In this document: piece after piece, positions 1-6,980 of the stretch
Numbering within the stretch: position 1 is the first letter of the stretch
Layout of the letters: the number at the start of each line of letters is the position of its first letter
Assembly (NCBI RefSeq): GCF_014647595.1
Contig: NZ_BMPM01000004.1
Location: 1-64,000 of the forward strand
From: Paenarthrobacter histidinolovorans
Lineage (GTDB): Bacteria; Actinomycetota; Actinomycetes; Actinomycetales; Micrococcaceae
Length of the DNA stretch: 64,000 nucleotides
Direction of reading: 5' to 3'
Translations under genes and position numbers: made by a program
The notes under the pieces: generated by a model
Database searches by the model: none
What the model was told of the DNA's origin: nothing
The model's input: only the letters and a program-made list of their open reading frames with translations

Positions 1-1006
1 AGTCACCATCGGGGGTTTCGTTCATGATTTTCACCAACGCCCCGTCGGTGTCCGCTTCGAGCAGGGAATCCCACTCACGGCCCCAGACGACCTTGATCAC
101 GTTCCAGCCCGCGCCGCGGAAGAACGCTTCGAGTTCCTGCATGATCTTGCCGTTACCGCGCACCGGCCCGTCCAGGCGCTGGAGGTTGCAGTTAATCACG
201 AAGTTCAGGTTGTCCAGGTTCTCGTTCGCGGCGAGCTGGAGCAGGCCACGGGACTCGGGCTCGTCCATTTCCCCGTCACCAAGGAACGCCCAGACCTGCT
301 GGTCCGAGGTGTCTTTGATGCCACGGTTCTGCAGGTACCGGTTGGACTGGGCCTGGTAAATCGCGTTCATCGGGCCGATACCCATCGACACGGTCGGGAA
401 TTCCCAGAAATCAGGCATCAACCGCGGGTGCGGGTACGAGGACAACGCGTGCCCGGCCTTGGACTTCTCCTGCCGGAACCCGTCCAGGTCCTCCTCGCTC
501 AACCGGCCTTCCATGAACGCCCTGGCGTACATCCCCGGGGAAGCGTGGCCCTGGAAAAACACCTGGTCCCCGCCGCTGGGGTGGTCCTTGCCGCGGAAGA
601 AATGGTTGAACCCCACCTCGTACAACGTCGCAGCACCGGCATAGGTCGAAATATGCCCGCCGACCCCAATATCCGAACGCTGCGCACGATGGACCATCAC
701 CGCGGCGTTCCACCGCATATACGCCCGGTACCGGCGCTCGAACTCCTCGTTCCCCGGGAACGGCGCTTCCTGGTCCACCGGGATCGTGTTCACATAATCA
801 GTGGTCGTCACCATAGGCACACCCACCGACCTGGCCCCAGCACGCTGCAACAAACTCCGCATAATGTACTGGGCCCGCTCGGTACCCTGCTCAGCGATCA
901 ACGCATCAAGGGACTCAATCCACTCCGCGGTCTCTTCCGGATCACGATCAGGCAGCTGGGCAGTCAACCCGCTGAGGATGTGTGAGGTCTCTTCTCCTGC
1001 AGCCAC
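1..1006 (-). CDS. aceE: Pyruvate dehydrogenase E1 component (homodimeric type), N-terminal part, runs off the window
   Basis: This is the E1 subunit of the pyruvate dehydrogenase complex, which decarboxylates pyruvate with thiamine diphosphate and passes the acetyl group to E2. About 335 codons are present; the C-terminal two thirds lie beyond position 1. The start is GTG at 1006, chosen because AAGGAAGG (1013-1020 on the complement) lies just upstream. The frame reads [14 protein letters not shown], then [20 protein letters not shown] and [15 protein letters not shown], which are typical of homodimeric E1. The thiamine diphosphate motif is visible as [10 protein letters not shown] followed by FVINCN. 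The divergent neighbours (DUF3052, AhpE) match the M. tuberculosis aceE-Rv2239c-Rv2238c order, supporting the call. Family assignment is very safe; only the missing end is unknown. Confidence 0.96.
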   Translation of the reverse strand, partial: MAAGEETSHILSGLTAQLPDRDPEETAEWIESLDALIAEQGTERAQYIMRSLLQRAGARSVGVPMVTTTDYVNTIPVDQEAPFPGNEEFERRYRAYMRWNAAVMVHRAQRSDIGVGGHISTYAGAATLYEVGFNHFFRGKDHPSGGDQVFFQGHASPGMYARAFMEGRLSEEDLDGFRQEKSKAGHALSSYPHPRLMPDFWEFPTVSMGIGPMNAIYQAQSNRYLQNRGIKDTSDQQVWAFLGDGEMDEPESRGLLQLAANENLDNLNFVINCNLQRLDGPVRGNGKIMQELEAFFRGAGWNVIKVVWGREWDSLLEADTDGALVKIMNETPDGD

Positions 1007-1414
1007 GTCCAACCTTCCTTTTGGCGCATGCATCGGCGCCTCAGGTCTGGCAGGGTGACTGCCCGTCGTGAACGCGTCGTGTGCGGCATCTCGGTTTCAA
1101 CAGCCCGGTCGGATGCGCCGGGCAGGTCTTGTGAGCGCTTGGCTGCCCAGTAGAATTCTGCGGGGCGATCGCCCTGCAGCCAGAGCGCTCATGGCCACTC
1201 TAGCTTTCGTGGCGCTGCTATGCGTAGCCGCAGCCCCCGCAGGGCGTTGTATGTCACATCTGAACAGCCTGCGTGACGTAAAGCACGCGCTTGCCACGGG
1301 CCCGAAACACCCCAGGTGGTGCGGAATGTGCCCCGGTGCAGGGAGAATGGCTTGAAGCAGGCGCCCAAAGGGTGTTGGCTGTTAGTAATGGAAGTCACTT
1401 CAAAAGGAGGAAAC
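1007..1414. other. Intergenic region between divergent aceE and DUF3052 gene
   Basis: This stretch of about 400 bases has no convincing gene; the short open frames in it lack ribosome binding sites. The only promoter-like pair on the plus strand is TTGTGA (1129-1134) and TAGAAT (1151-1156) with a 16-base spacer. It is about 260 bases upstream of the DUF3052 start, so it would leave a long leader. It must also contain the aceE promoter on the other strand, which I could not place. Confidence 0.5.
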
Positions 1415-1834
1415 GTGAGCGAGGCCGACGCCGCCACATCGGTAAATGTGGCGGAACGAATGGGTTTCAAAGATGGGGATCTGATTCAGGAGCGCGGCTA
1501 CGACGACGACGTCGACTTCGACTTGCGTGATGATATTGAAGATGTCACGGGCTCGGAATTGCTCGATGAAGACGATCACGACGTCGTTGATGCGGTCATC
1601 TTCTGGTGGCGCGACGGCGACGGCGACCTCGTTGACGGCCTCATGGATTCGCTCACGACGCTGAAGGAAGGCGGAGTTGTCTGGGTACTGACCCCCAAGT
1701 CAGGAAGGGACAACTACGTGTCTCCGGCCGATATCCAGGACGCAGCCCCCACCTCGGGACTTCACCTGACTACCTCCGCCGGGGTCTCCAAGGACTGGAG
1801 CGCCACCCGGTTGGTGCCTAAGAAGAACAAATGA
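1415..1834 (+). CDS. DUF3052 family protein (Rv2239c-like)
   Basis: A 139-residue acidic protein of the actinobacterial DUF3052 family; its biochemical role is not established. The start is GTG 1415, preceded by AGGAGG at 1405-1410; an open frame extends further upstream to 1316 but without a ribosome binding site. The N-terminal half is very rich in Asp/Glu (for example ERGYDDDVDFDLRDDIEDV), followed by a small alpha/beta segment with VVDAVIFWWRDGDGDLVDGL and VVWVLTPKSGR. The stop overlaps the start of the peroxiredoxin gene as ATGA, so the two are translationally coupled and probably co-regulated. The order aceE / DUF3052 / ahpE is conserved in mycobacteria. The family call rests on that order and on the characteristic acidic and VWVLTPK segments. 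Confidence 0.85.
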   Translation: MSEADAATSVNVAERMGFKDGDLIQERGYDDDVDFDLRDDIEDVTGSELLDEDDHDVVDAVIFWWRDGDGDLVDGLMDSLTTLKEGGVVWVLTPKSGRDNYVSPADIQDAAPTSGLHLTTSAGVSKDWSATRLVPKKNK

Positions 1835-2334
1835 CGGAAGTCCAGCAGGCACCTGCTGCGGTCCAGGTTCCCCGCACAGGTCAGCCTGCACCGGATTTCG
1901 AACTGCTCAACCAATACGGTGAGCCTGTGCGGCTGGCGGACTATCGCGGCCGCAACGTCGTAGTTGTGTTTTTCCCTTTTGCCTTCTCCGGAATCTGTAC
2001 TGGCGAGTTGTGTGAAATCCGTGACAACATCGCTCAGTTCAACGACGCGGATGCAAGCGTGCTGGCAATTTCCGTCGACAGCAAATTTGCCCAACGGGCT
2101 TACGCCGAGCATGAGGGCTTCGACTTCGATCTCTTGGCGGATTTTTGGCCGCATGGTGCTGTTGCCCGGGATTACGGCGTATTCGATGAGGCCAGCGGGA
2201 TGGCCCTGAGGGGCACCTTCATCATCGACGCGCTGGGCGTTATCCGTTACGTCGTGGTCAATCCCCGGGGCCAGGCGAGGGACTTCGACGAGTACCGCCG
2301 GGCCCTATCAGCCCTGGCGGACCAGCGGCCATGA
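1831..2334 (+). CDS. ahpE: AhpE-type thiol peroxidase
   Basis: A cytosolic peroxiredoxin of 167 residues that should reduce hydroperoxides and peroxynitrite. It has an N-terminal extension of about 15 residues, then the thioredoxin fold. The peroxidatic motif is FPFAFSGICTGELCEIRD, with the peroxidatic Cys at residue 56 and the conserved Pro, Thr-like and Arg environment. A second Cys at residue 61 (C-x4-C spacing) is unlike M. tuberculosis AhpE, where the equivalent position is Asp, and resembles the resolving Cys of PrxQ/BCP enzymes. The segments LLADFWPHGAVARDYGVFDE and RGTFIIDALGVIRY align well with AhpE. It overlaps the DUF3052 gene upstream and the sirtuin gene downstream, both by ATGA, forming a three-gene unit. 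Confidence 0.93.
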   Translation: MTEVQQAPAAVQVPRTGQPAPDFELLNQYGEPVRLADYRGRNVVVVFFPFAFSGICTGELCEIRDNIAQFNDADASVLAISVDSKFAQRAYAEHEGFDFDLLADFWPHGAVARDYGVFDEASGMALRGTFIIDALGVIRYVVVNPRGQARDFDEYRRALSALADQRP

Positions 2335-3287
2335 GCAACCGGGGGCCTGGCATGGGCATGACCGGGTTCGCCAGTATGGCACCCGCGGCTGCTGTCCAGC
2401 TTGACCCCTGGGAACGGGAAGCCCTGGGTCCCGCGGTGCGGGTCCTGCAGGGCCAGCGCCTGGCTGTCCTTACGGGCGCAGGGTTGAGTACCGATTCCGG
2501 GATACCGGATTACCGGGGACCGGGTTCTGCGCCGAGAAACCCCATGACCTACCAGGAGTTCATTGGTAGCGAGGCCAACCGGAAGCGCTACTGGGCGCGC
2601 AACCACATCGGCTGGTCCCACCTCCGGCATGCTGACCCCAACGCCGGCCATGCCGCCGTCGCGCTGATGGAACGGCGAGGCCTCCTGAGCGGGCTCATCA
2701 CGCAAAACGTTGACAGGCTTCATGAGGAGGCCGGAAGCGTCAATGTAGTGGATCTGCATGGCCGCTTCGATCAAGTGATCTGCCTTTCCCACGGGCACAC
2801 TTTCAGCAGGCAGCTCATCGCGGCCATCCTGGAAGAGATTAATCCAGGATTCGTGGAAGCTGCTGTTGAGTCAGGTCTGGTGGAGATGGCGCCGGATGCC
2901 GACGCAACCGTGGAAGATTCCGACCTCATCAAATCGTTCGTCATGGCCGTGTGCCCGATCTGCGGCGGAATCCTGAAACCCGATTTTGTGTACTTCGGGG
3001 AAAACGTCCCCAAAGACCGCGTAGCGCGTGCCTACGGCATGGTTGATGGTGCGGAAGCCCTGCTGGTGGCCGGTTCGTCGTTGACAGTGCAGAGCGGTCT
3101 CCGGTTCGTCCGCCATGCATTCAAGGCGGGAAAACCGGTGGTGATCATCAACAAGGGGAGCACCCGCGGAGACGAATTTGCGTCAGTGAAACTTGAGCTG
3201 GGCGTCAGTGGCGCATTGGACCACCTTGCGAGGACCTTGCAGGATCTTCCGGACGCTCCGGACCCGATTGGTGTTTCCGGCAGTTGA
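2331..3287 (+). CDS. Sir2-family NAD-dependent protein deacylase (class II/SIRT4-like)
   Basis: A 318-residue sirtuin that would remove acyl groups from lysines using NAD. The NAD-binding signature is VLTGAGLSTDSGIPDYRG, followed by ITQNVDRLHEEAG and the catalytic His in VVDLHGRFDQ. The zinc module is atypical: the first pair reads ICLSHGH (Cys-x2-His rather than Cys-x2-Cys) and the second is VCPICGG. A C-terminal Rossmann part includes PDFVYFGENVP and VAGSSLTVQSG. The start ATG overlaps the ahpE stop by four bases, so it is probably expressed with the peroxiredoxin. Internal ATGs a few codons in could also serve as starts. Which acyl group it removes cannot be told from the sequence. Confidence 0.92.
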   Translation: MSNRGPGMGMTGFASMAPAAAVQLDPWEREALGPAVRVLQGQRLAVLTGAGLSTDSGIPDYRGPGSAPRNPMTYQEFIGSEANRKRYWARNHIGWSHLRHADPNAGHAAVALMERRGLLSGLITQNVDRLHEEAGSVNVVDLHGRFDQVICLSHGHTFSRQLIAAILEEINPGFVEAAVESGLVEMAPDADATVEDSDLIKSFVMAVCPICGGILKPDFVYFGENVPKDRVARAYGMVDGAEALLVAGSSLTVQSGLRFVRHAFKAGKPVVIINKGSTRGDEFASVKLELGVSGALDHLARTLQDLPDAPDPIGVSGS

Positions 3288-3354
3288 TCCTGTAGAGTCA
3301 TTGTTCGTTGGTTGAAGCGCTGAGGAAGTCGGAAGGCGCGTAAAGCCGAACTTT

Positions 3355-3430
3355 GGGTCTTTAGCTCAGCTGGTAGAGCGCCACGTTTACACCGTGGATG
3401 TCATCGGTTCGATCCCGGTAGGACCCACCA
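3355..3430 (+). tRNA. tRNA-Val (anticodon TAC)
   Basis: The sequence folds into a cloverleaf: acceptor arm GGGTCTT (3355-3361) pairs with AGGACCC (3420-3426), the anticodon stem is CCACG/CGTGG with loop TTTACAC giving anticodon TAC, and the T-arm contains GGTTCGATCCC. The 3' CCA is encoded (3428-3430). Confidence 0.97.
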
Positions 3431-3435
3431 ATCAG

Positions 3436-3470
3436 AACCCCGCCTCCATTCTTGGAGGCGGGGTTTTTTT
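3436..3470 (+). terminator. Intrinsic terminator after tRNA-Val
   Basis: A perfect stem CCCCGCCTCC (3438-3447) / GGAGGCGGGG (3454-3463) with a six-base loop is extended by an AA/TT pair and followed by a run of seven T. This is a textbook rho-independent terminator. Confidence 0.95.
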
Positions 3471-3693
3471 ATTGTCTCTGCCACTTCCTGGCGCGTCCCT
3501 GGCGGAACGCTTGGCGGCAAATAATGTCACTCACTAACACTTCTGCCCATAGGACGCTGGGAACGAAGGCACGAGTCACTGAAGCGTGCGCGTGGGAATT
3601 GTTCATGGAGCGAGGCCCTGGTTGGAGCCGCTGGCAGATCGAGTCGTCGCGGAAGTTCAGGCGCGTGTCGCCGCAACGGCGGTGATTTCCGGG

Positions 3694-3956
3694 CTGGGCG
3701 TGGCCCTGTTGGCTTGGGTTGTCGCCCTCATCGGATTGAACGGAGCCGGAAAGATCTCCCTGATGCGGATCGCGTTGGGAATCATCCGCCCGCAGGCCGG
3801 AAGTGTCCGGATGTGCGGCCAGCCGCTGGCAGACCTGCCGCCAGCAAGTGGGCTGAGGTGGGAGCCTTGATCGAGATTCCACCTGGCTACCCTGAACTCA
3901 CGGTGCGGAAGAATCTGCACATCGCCCGATGGCTCCAGGGCGGAAGCCCTGGTTGA
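3694..3956 (+). pseudogene. Remnant of an ABC-transporter ATP-binding protein gene
   Basis: Only the N-terminal quarter of an ABC ATPase can be read. One frame gives VVALIGLNGAGKISLMRIAL and GIIRPQAGSVRMCGQPL, a Walker A region in which the usual GKTT/GKST has become GKIS. Near 3850 the homology shifts to another frame, which continues VGALIEIPPGYPELTVRKN and LHIARWLQG, the segment that normally follows in antibiotic-efflux type ATPases. No signature motif, Walker B or start region is present. It therefore carries a frameshift, a damaged Walker A and a large 3' deletion. It sits directly downstream of tRNA-Val, in a stretch that looks like decaying accessory DNA. Confidence 0.8.
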
Positions 3957-4049
3957 TCCACGGAGCATTACGGTCCGCCAACGTCGTCCTGTCAGGTTCG
4001 TTGTCCAGGCGTCCGTATATTGTCCGAGGGTGGTCCTACGGTTACGTCC

Positions 4050-4340
4050 ATGGAGCACGTTTACATCCGCACATCCGCCCAGGGCGAGCCGGCCGTCGTC
4101 GTAAGAGGGGGCCGGGAGTGGAGGATTGCCGTGGAGCCTGTCCGCTGGTTCGAAAGGGTTGCCTGGTGGGAGGCATCCAAAAGGATGCCACGTGGAACCG
4201 GCCGTGTGGATGTTGAGGTCCTGCAGGTCCAGGTGCGGCTGGGAAACAACGCCCGTTCCGCTCTCGCCACGTGGCAACTGGTACGCGACGGATCAGGAGG
4301 GGGCTGGTGCCTCCGGGGCGAAGACGCCGTGGCAGCCTAG
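4050..4340 (+). CDS. Hypothetical protein
   Basis: An open frame of 96 codons from ATG 4050 (or from TTG 4020) that I do not recognise with certainty. It reads like a compact beta-rich domain: MEHVYIRTSAQGEPAVVVRG, then WRIAVEPVRWFERVAWWEAS, ending in WCLRGEDAVAA. The pattern of a charged substitution-prone strand, a WW pair and a final W-x-LRG vaguely resembles small actinobacterial DUF6504-type proteins that accompany DNA-polymerase-like genes, but this is a weak impression. No good ribosome binding site precedes either start. It stands alone between the ABC remnant and the iclR gene, so it may itself be a leftover. Confidence 0.45.
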   Translation: MEHVYIRTSAQGEPAVVVRGGREWRIAVEPVRWFERVAWWEASKRMPRGTGRVDVEVLQVQVRLGNNARSALATWQLVRDGSGGGWCLRGEDAVAA

Positions 4341-4381
4341 GGAGCCAGTGCAGGCAAGCAGCTTTTGGGCAGGAAATGGAT

Positions 4382-4426
4382 GAGCTCTCCACCGCGACTA
4401 TTGGGGGATGCCGCGGTGGAGAGCTC
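4382..4426. repeat. 15-bp perfect inverted repeat
   Basis: GAGCTCTCCACCGCG (4382-4396) is exactly complementary to 4412-4426 across a 15-base loop. No T-run follows on either strand, so it is not a standard terminator; it could still end transcription, protect an RNA end, or bind a protein. It lies between the hypothetical gene and the iclR promoter. Confidence 0.75.
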
Positions 4427-4493
4427 GAAAATGAATATACAGCCAACTTTTGGGTTTGGAAAGCCGGGCGGTCGGGAGGGCGTCACGTGCCAC

Positions 4494-4525
4494 TATGATG
4501 GTTATTGTTCAGCAGATTGAACAAT
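4494..4525 (+). promoter_or_regulatory. Predicted iclR promoter and operator (site A)
   Basis: A -10-like TATGAT (4494-4499) is followed four bases later by a perfect dyad ATTGTTCA-N6-TGAACAAT (4504-4525), placed where transcription should start. The dyad shares the TGTTCA-N6-TGA pattern with sites before the transporter gene and before the hydroxyacid dehydrogenase gene. Autoregulation by the IclR protein is the simplest reading. Confidence 0.6.
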
Positions 4526-4549
4526 GAATTGTAATGTCGAAGGAGAATC

Positions 4550-5344
4550 ATGGCCGATTCCCGTACCACCCGCTCCGAGGGGTTGGGCGCTTCGTCGCCG
4601 GCCCCCGCCGTCACGCGCGCCGCCGCCGTACTGGAAGCCTTGGCTGATTCCCCTTCCGGTCGTTTGACCCTGAGTGATCTGTCCCGTGAACTGGGAATTC
4701 CGAAGTCATCAACGTCCAACCTGCTTTTGGCGCTCGAGGAAGCGCGCCTCATCATCAGGCAGGGAGCAGATTTCGCCTTGGGGAGAAAGCTGGTGGAACT
4801 CGGAGCTGCGTACCTCAGCCGCCTTGACGAAGTGCAGGAGTTCTATAAGTACTGCGAGCAGGCTCCAACGCTGTCCGGCGAGACGGTCCGGATTGCGATG
4901 CTCGACGGCGACCACGTCATCTATCTTGCGCGTTACGAAGGGCACCCCGCCGTCCGGTTGACGTCCAATATTGGCGATAAGATGCCGGTCTCGCTGTGCA
5001 GCGTGGGCAAGACCCTGCTGGCCCAGCTGCATGATCACGACATCGAGGCCATGTTCCCGGACGGCATGGAATTGCCCACAATGACCGCCAACTCGCTCCG
5101 GACCGCCGAGGAACTCAAGGCGCAGATCGCCACGATCCGCAAGCAAGGCTTTGCATTCGAGGACGAAGAGTCCACGGTGGGCGTAGTGTGCCTCGCGGTT
5201 CCGGTGCCCACCCACGGAGCGCACGGCCCCAGCCTTGGTCTCTCGGTCACGGCGCTGAAGGCGACATATTCGGAAGAGCAGGGGGCGCTCATGGTGAAGG
5301 AACTCAAGGAGTTGGCGCGTTCGCTGGGCAACCCCATGGGGTGA
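4550..5344 (+). CDS. IclR-family transcriptional regulator
   Basis: A 264-residue DNA-binding regulator. After a short linker, residues about 20-80 form the winged helix (VTRAAAVLEALADSP, then LTLSDLSRELGIPKSSTSNL), and the C-terminal two thirds form the effector-binding domain (VRIAMLDGDHVIYLARYEG, SLCSVGKTLLAQL, FAFEDEESTVGVVCLAVPV). The ATG start is supported by AAGGAGAA just upstream. A palindrome at 4504-4525 overlaps the presumed transcription start, and similar motifs occur before 5480 and 10097, so this protein probably represses itself and the adjacent sugar-acid genes until an acidic sugar or its catabolite binds. The ligand is an inference from context. Confidence 0.92.
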   Translation: MADSRTTRSEGLGASSPAPAVTRAAAVLEALADSPSGRLTLSDLSRELGIPKSSTSNLLLALEEARLIIRQGADFALGRKLVELGAAYLSRLDEVQEFYKYCEQAPTLSGETVRIAMLDGDHVIYLARYEGHPAVRLTSNIGDKMPVSLCSVGKTLLAQLHDHDIEAMFPDGMELPTMTANSLRTAEELKAQIATIRKQGFAFEDEESTVGVVCLAVPVPTHGAHGPSLGLSVTALKATYSEEQGALMVKELKELARSLGNPMG

Positions 5345-5367
5345 TTTTTATAAATCAGATTTTAACC

Positions 5368-5412
5368 TTGGCAATGCGTTCAGCAAGCTGTACTCTGTTC
5401 ATCATAGTGATC
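5368..5412 (+). promoter_or_regulatory. Predicted promoter of the MHS transporter gene with operator-like site B
   Basis: TTGGCA (5368-5373) and TACTCT (5391-5396) are separated by exactly 17 bases. Overlapping the end of the -10 box is TGTTCA-N6-TGATC (5396-5412), which matches the left half and spacing of site A. A repressor bound here would cover the transcription start. Confidence 0.6.
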
Positions 5413-5479
5413 TTGGCGGTGATGCCATCACTATCTCACTGGGCCAACGGGGGCCCGGGGTGATTTTGAGGGAGTGCTT

Positions 5480-6832
5480 GTGACAACTCGTACTAAGACA
5501 AACTTCGCGGCGGAAGCTGATGAAGCCGTCGTCGAACCGGAGCAGCTCCGGCGGGCGACGCTGGCCAGTTCCGTGGGCTCCGCCCTGGAATACTACGACT
5601 TCTACATCTACGGCCTGGCTTCGGCGCTGATCTTCGGGCCACTGTTCTTTTCGCCGCTCGGTCCGGACGGGGCATTGATTGCGTCATTTGCCACCTATGG
5701 TGTCGGATTTGCCGCCCGACCCTTCGGCGGCTTGATCTTCGGCTACATCGGGGACAGGTTCGGCCGCAAAATGGTCCTGATCCTGACTATTGCTTTGATG
5801 GGTACGGCAAGCTTCGCCATTGGCCTCCTGCCCACCTTCGAGCAGGCCGGGATGATCGGTGCGGTATTGCTCGTGACCCTGCGCATCATTCAGGGGCTCG
5901 GCGCTGGTGCTGAGCAGGCCGGCGCCACTACGCTGATTTCCGAAGTCGCACCGCGTCGTCGTCGTGGTTTTTTCGCTTCGCTGCCGTTCGTAGGCATCCA
6001 GCTCGGTACTCTGCTTGGCGCGGGCACGTTCGCGCTGATCACCATGGCCGACAAGTCCGTCCTGCAGGGCTGGTTGTGGCGGGTGCCGTTCCTCGCCAGC
6101 TTCATTCTGATCGTGATTGCCATCTTCATCCGGCTCAAGCTTAAGGAAACACCTGCGTTCCAGGAGCTGGAAAAGCACAAAAACGTGGTCAAGAACCCGA
6201 TCGGCGCCTTGTGGAAGCACTCCAAGAAGAATGTGCTGATCGGCATTGGTCTTCGCATGGGAGAAAACGGAAACTCCTCGATCTACTCTGCCCTGTTGGT
6301 TTCATTCATGAGCATGCCCGCGGGCGTCTTTGCTGGCAACAACTCCATCGGTCCGGTCGGGCTGTTGATCGCTGCGGGATTCGCAGCCGTCATGGTGGTG
6401 ACCTTCGGTGCATTGTCCGACAGGTACGGCCGGGTGCCGGTCTACCGCTATGGCGCGTTGTTCCAGGCGATCATTGCCGTACCGGCCTTCTACTTGGTCA
6501 CCCTGGGCAACGTCACCTTGGTATGGGTGGTCATGGCGGTGGGAATCGCCATCGGCGTCCAGTCGATGCTTGGGCCGCAGTGCCCGCTGCTGCCTGAACT
6601 GTTCGGATCGCAGTACCGTTTCACCGGTGTGGCCATGAGCCGTGAGATCTCAGCTGTACTGGCCGGTGGCCTTGCGCCCCTGCTCGGAGCCCTGATGCTG
6701 GCCGCCACCAACCACTCCTGGCTGGTGCTCGCCATCTACTCCTTGGTCCTTGCGCTCATTTCCTTCGTGACCACCTTCTTTACCCCCGAGACGGTTGGCC
6801 GCGACCTCGTCAGCACCGAAGACGCCAAGTAG
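5480..6832 (+). CDS. MFS transporter, metabolite:H+ symporter (MHS) family
   Basis: A 450-residue, 12-helix membrane protein that should import an organic acid or sugar acid with protons. GTG 5480 is preferred over GTG 5474 because GGGAG (5470-5474) then has normal spacing. The family is shown by SALEYYDFYIYGLASALIFG in helix 1, GGLIFGYIGDRFGRKMVL between helices 2 and 3, and RIIQGLGAGAEQAGATTLIS with EVAPRRRRGF in helices 4-5. The position directly after iclR and before sugar-acid dehydrogenases suggests it takes up idonate, gluconate or a ketogluconate, although the MHS family also carries citrate, shikimate and aromatic acids. Predicted to be controlled by the operator at 5396-5412. Confidence 0.9.
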   Translation: MTTRTKTNFAAEADEAVVEPEQLRRATLASSVGSALEYYDFYIYGLASALIFGPLFFSPLGPDGALIASFATYGVGFAARPFGGLIFGYIGDRFGRKMVLILTIALMGTASFAIGLLPTFEQAGMIGAVLLVTLRIIQGLGAGAEQAGATTLISEVAPRRRRGFFASLPFVGIQLGTLLGAGTFALITMADKSVLQGWLWRVPFLASFILIVIAIFIRLKLKETPAFQELEKHKNVVKNPIGALWKHSKKNVLIGIGLRMGENGNSSIYSALLVSFMSMPAGVFAGNNSIGPVGLLIAAGFAAVMVVTFGALSDRYGRVPVYRYGALFQAIIAVPAFYLVTLGNVTLVWVVMAVGIAIGVQSMLGPQCPLLPELFGSQYRFTGVAMSREISAVLAGGLAPLLGALMLAATNHSWLVLAIYSLVLALISFVTTFFTPETVGRDLVSTEDAK

Positions 6833-6863
6833 CCGCCAACACCGCTGCTGAAACTCTCGTCGA

Positions 6864-6903
6864 TACGGCGTCCCTCCACTGGAGGGGCGCCGTACTGCTT
6901 TCT
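6864..6903 (+). terminator. Probable terminator of the transporter gene
   Basis: A 14-pair stem (6864-6877 with 6881-6894, one T-G pair) around a three-base loop ACT, followed by CTGCTTTCT. The T-tract is weak, but the position 30 bases after the stop fits. Confidence 0.65.
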
Positions 6904-6980
6904 GTGGTTCTTCCCGTCCGGGGTGCTGGAAATTCGTGGACAGCGGTGCAGAATTGGTGCAGCGACAGAGGAGTGTGTCC

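Noticed and set aside
428..985. Plus-strand frame of 185 codons within the aceE region
   Set aside because: It is antisense to a frame containing all homodimeric E1 motifs.
1129..1156. Promoter TTGTGA-16-TAGAAT as DUF3052 promoter
   Set aside because: It is about 260 bases from the gene and has no supporting downstream feature; kept only as a remark in the intergenic entry.
3355..4500. Integrative element with attachment site in tRNA-Val
   Set aside because: I found no second copy of the tRNA 3' end downstream and no integrase remnant; only decay is visible.
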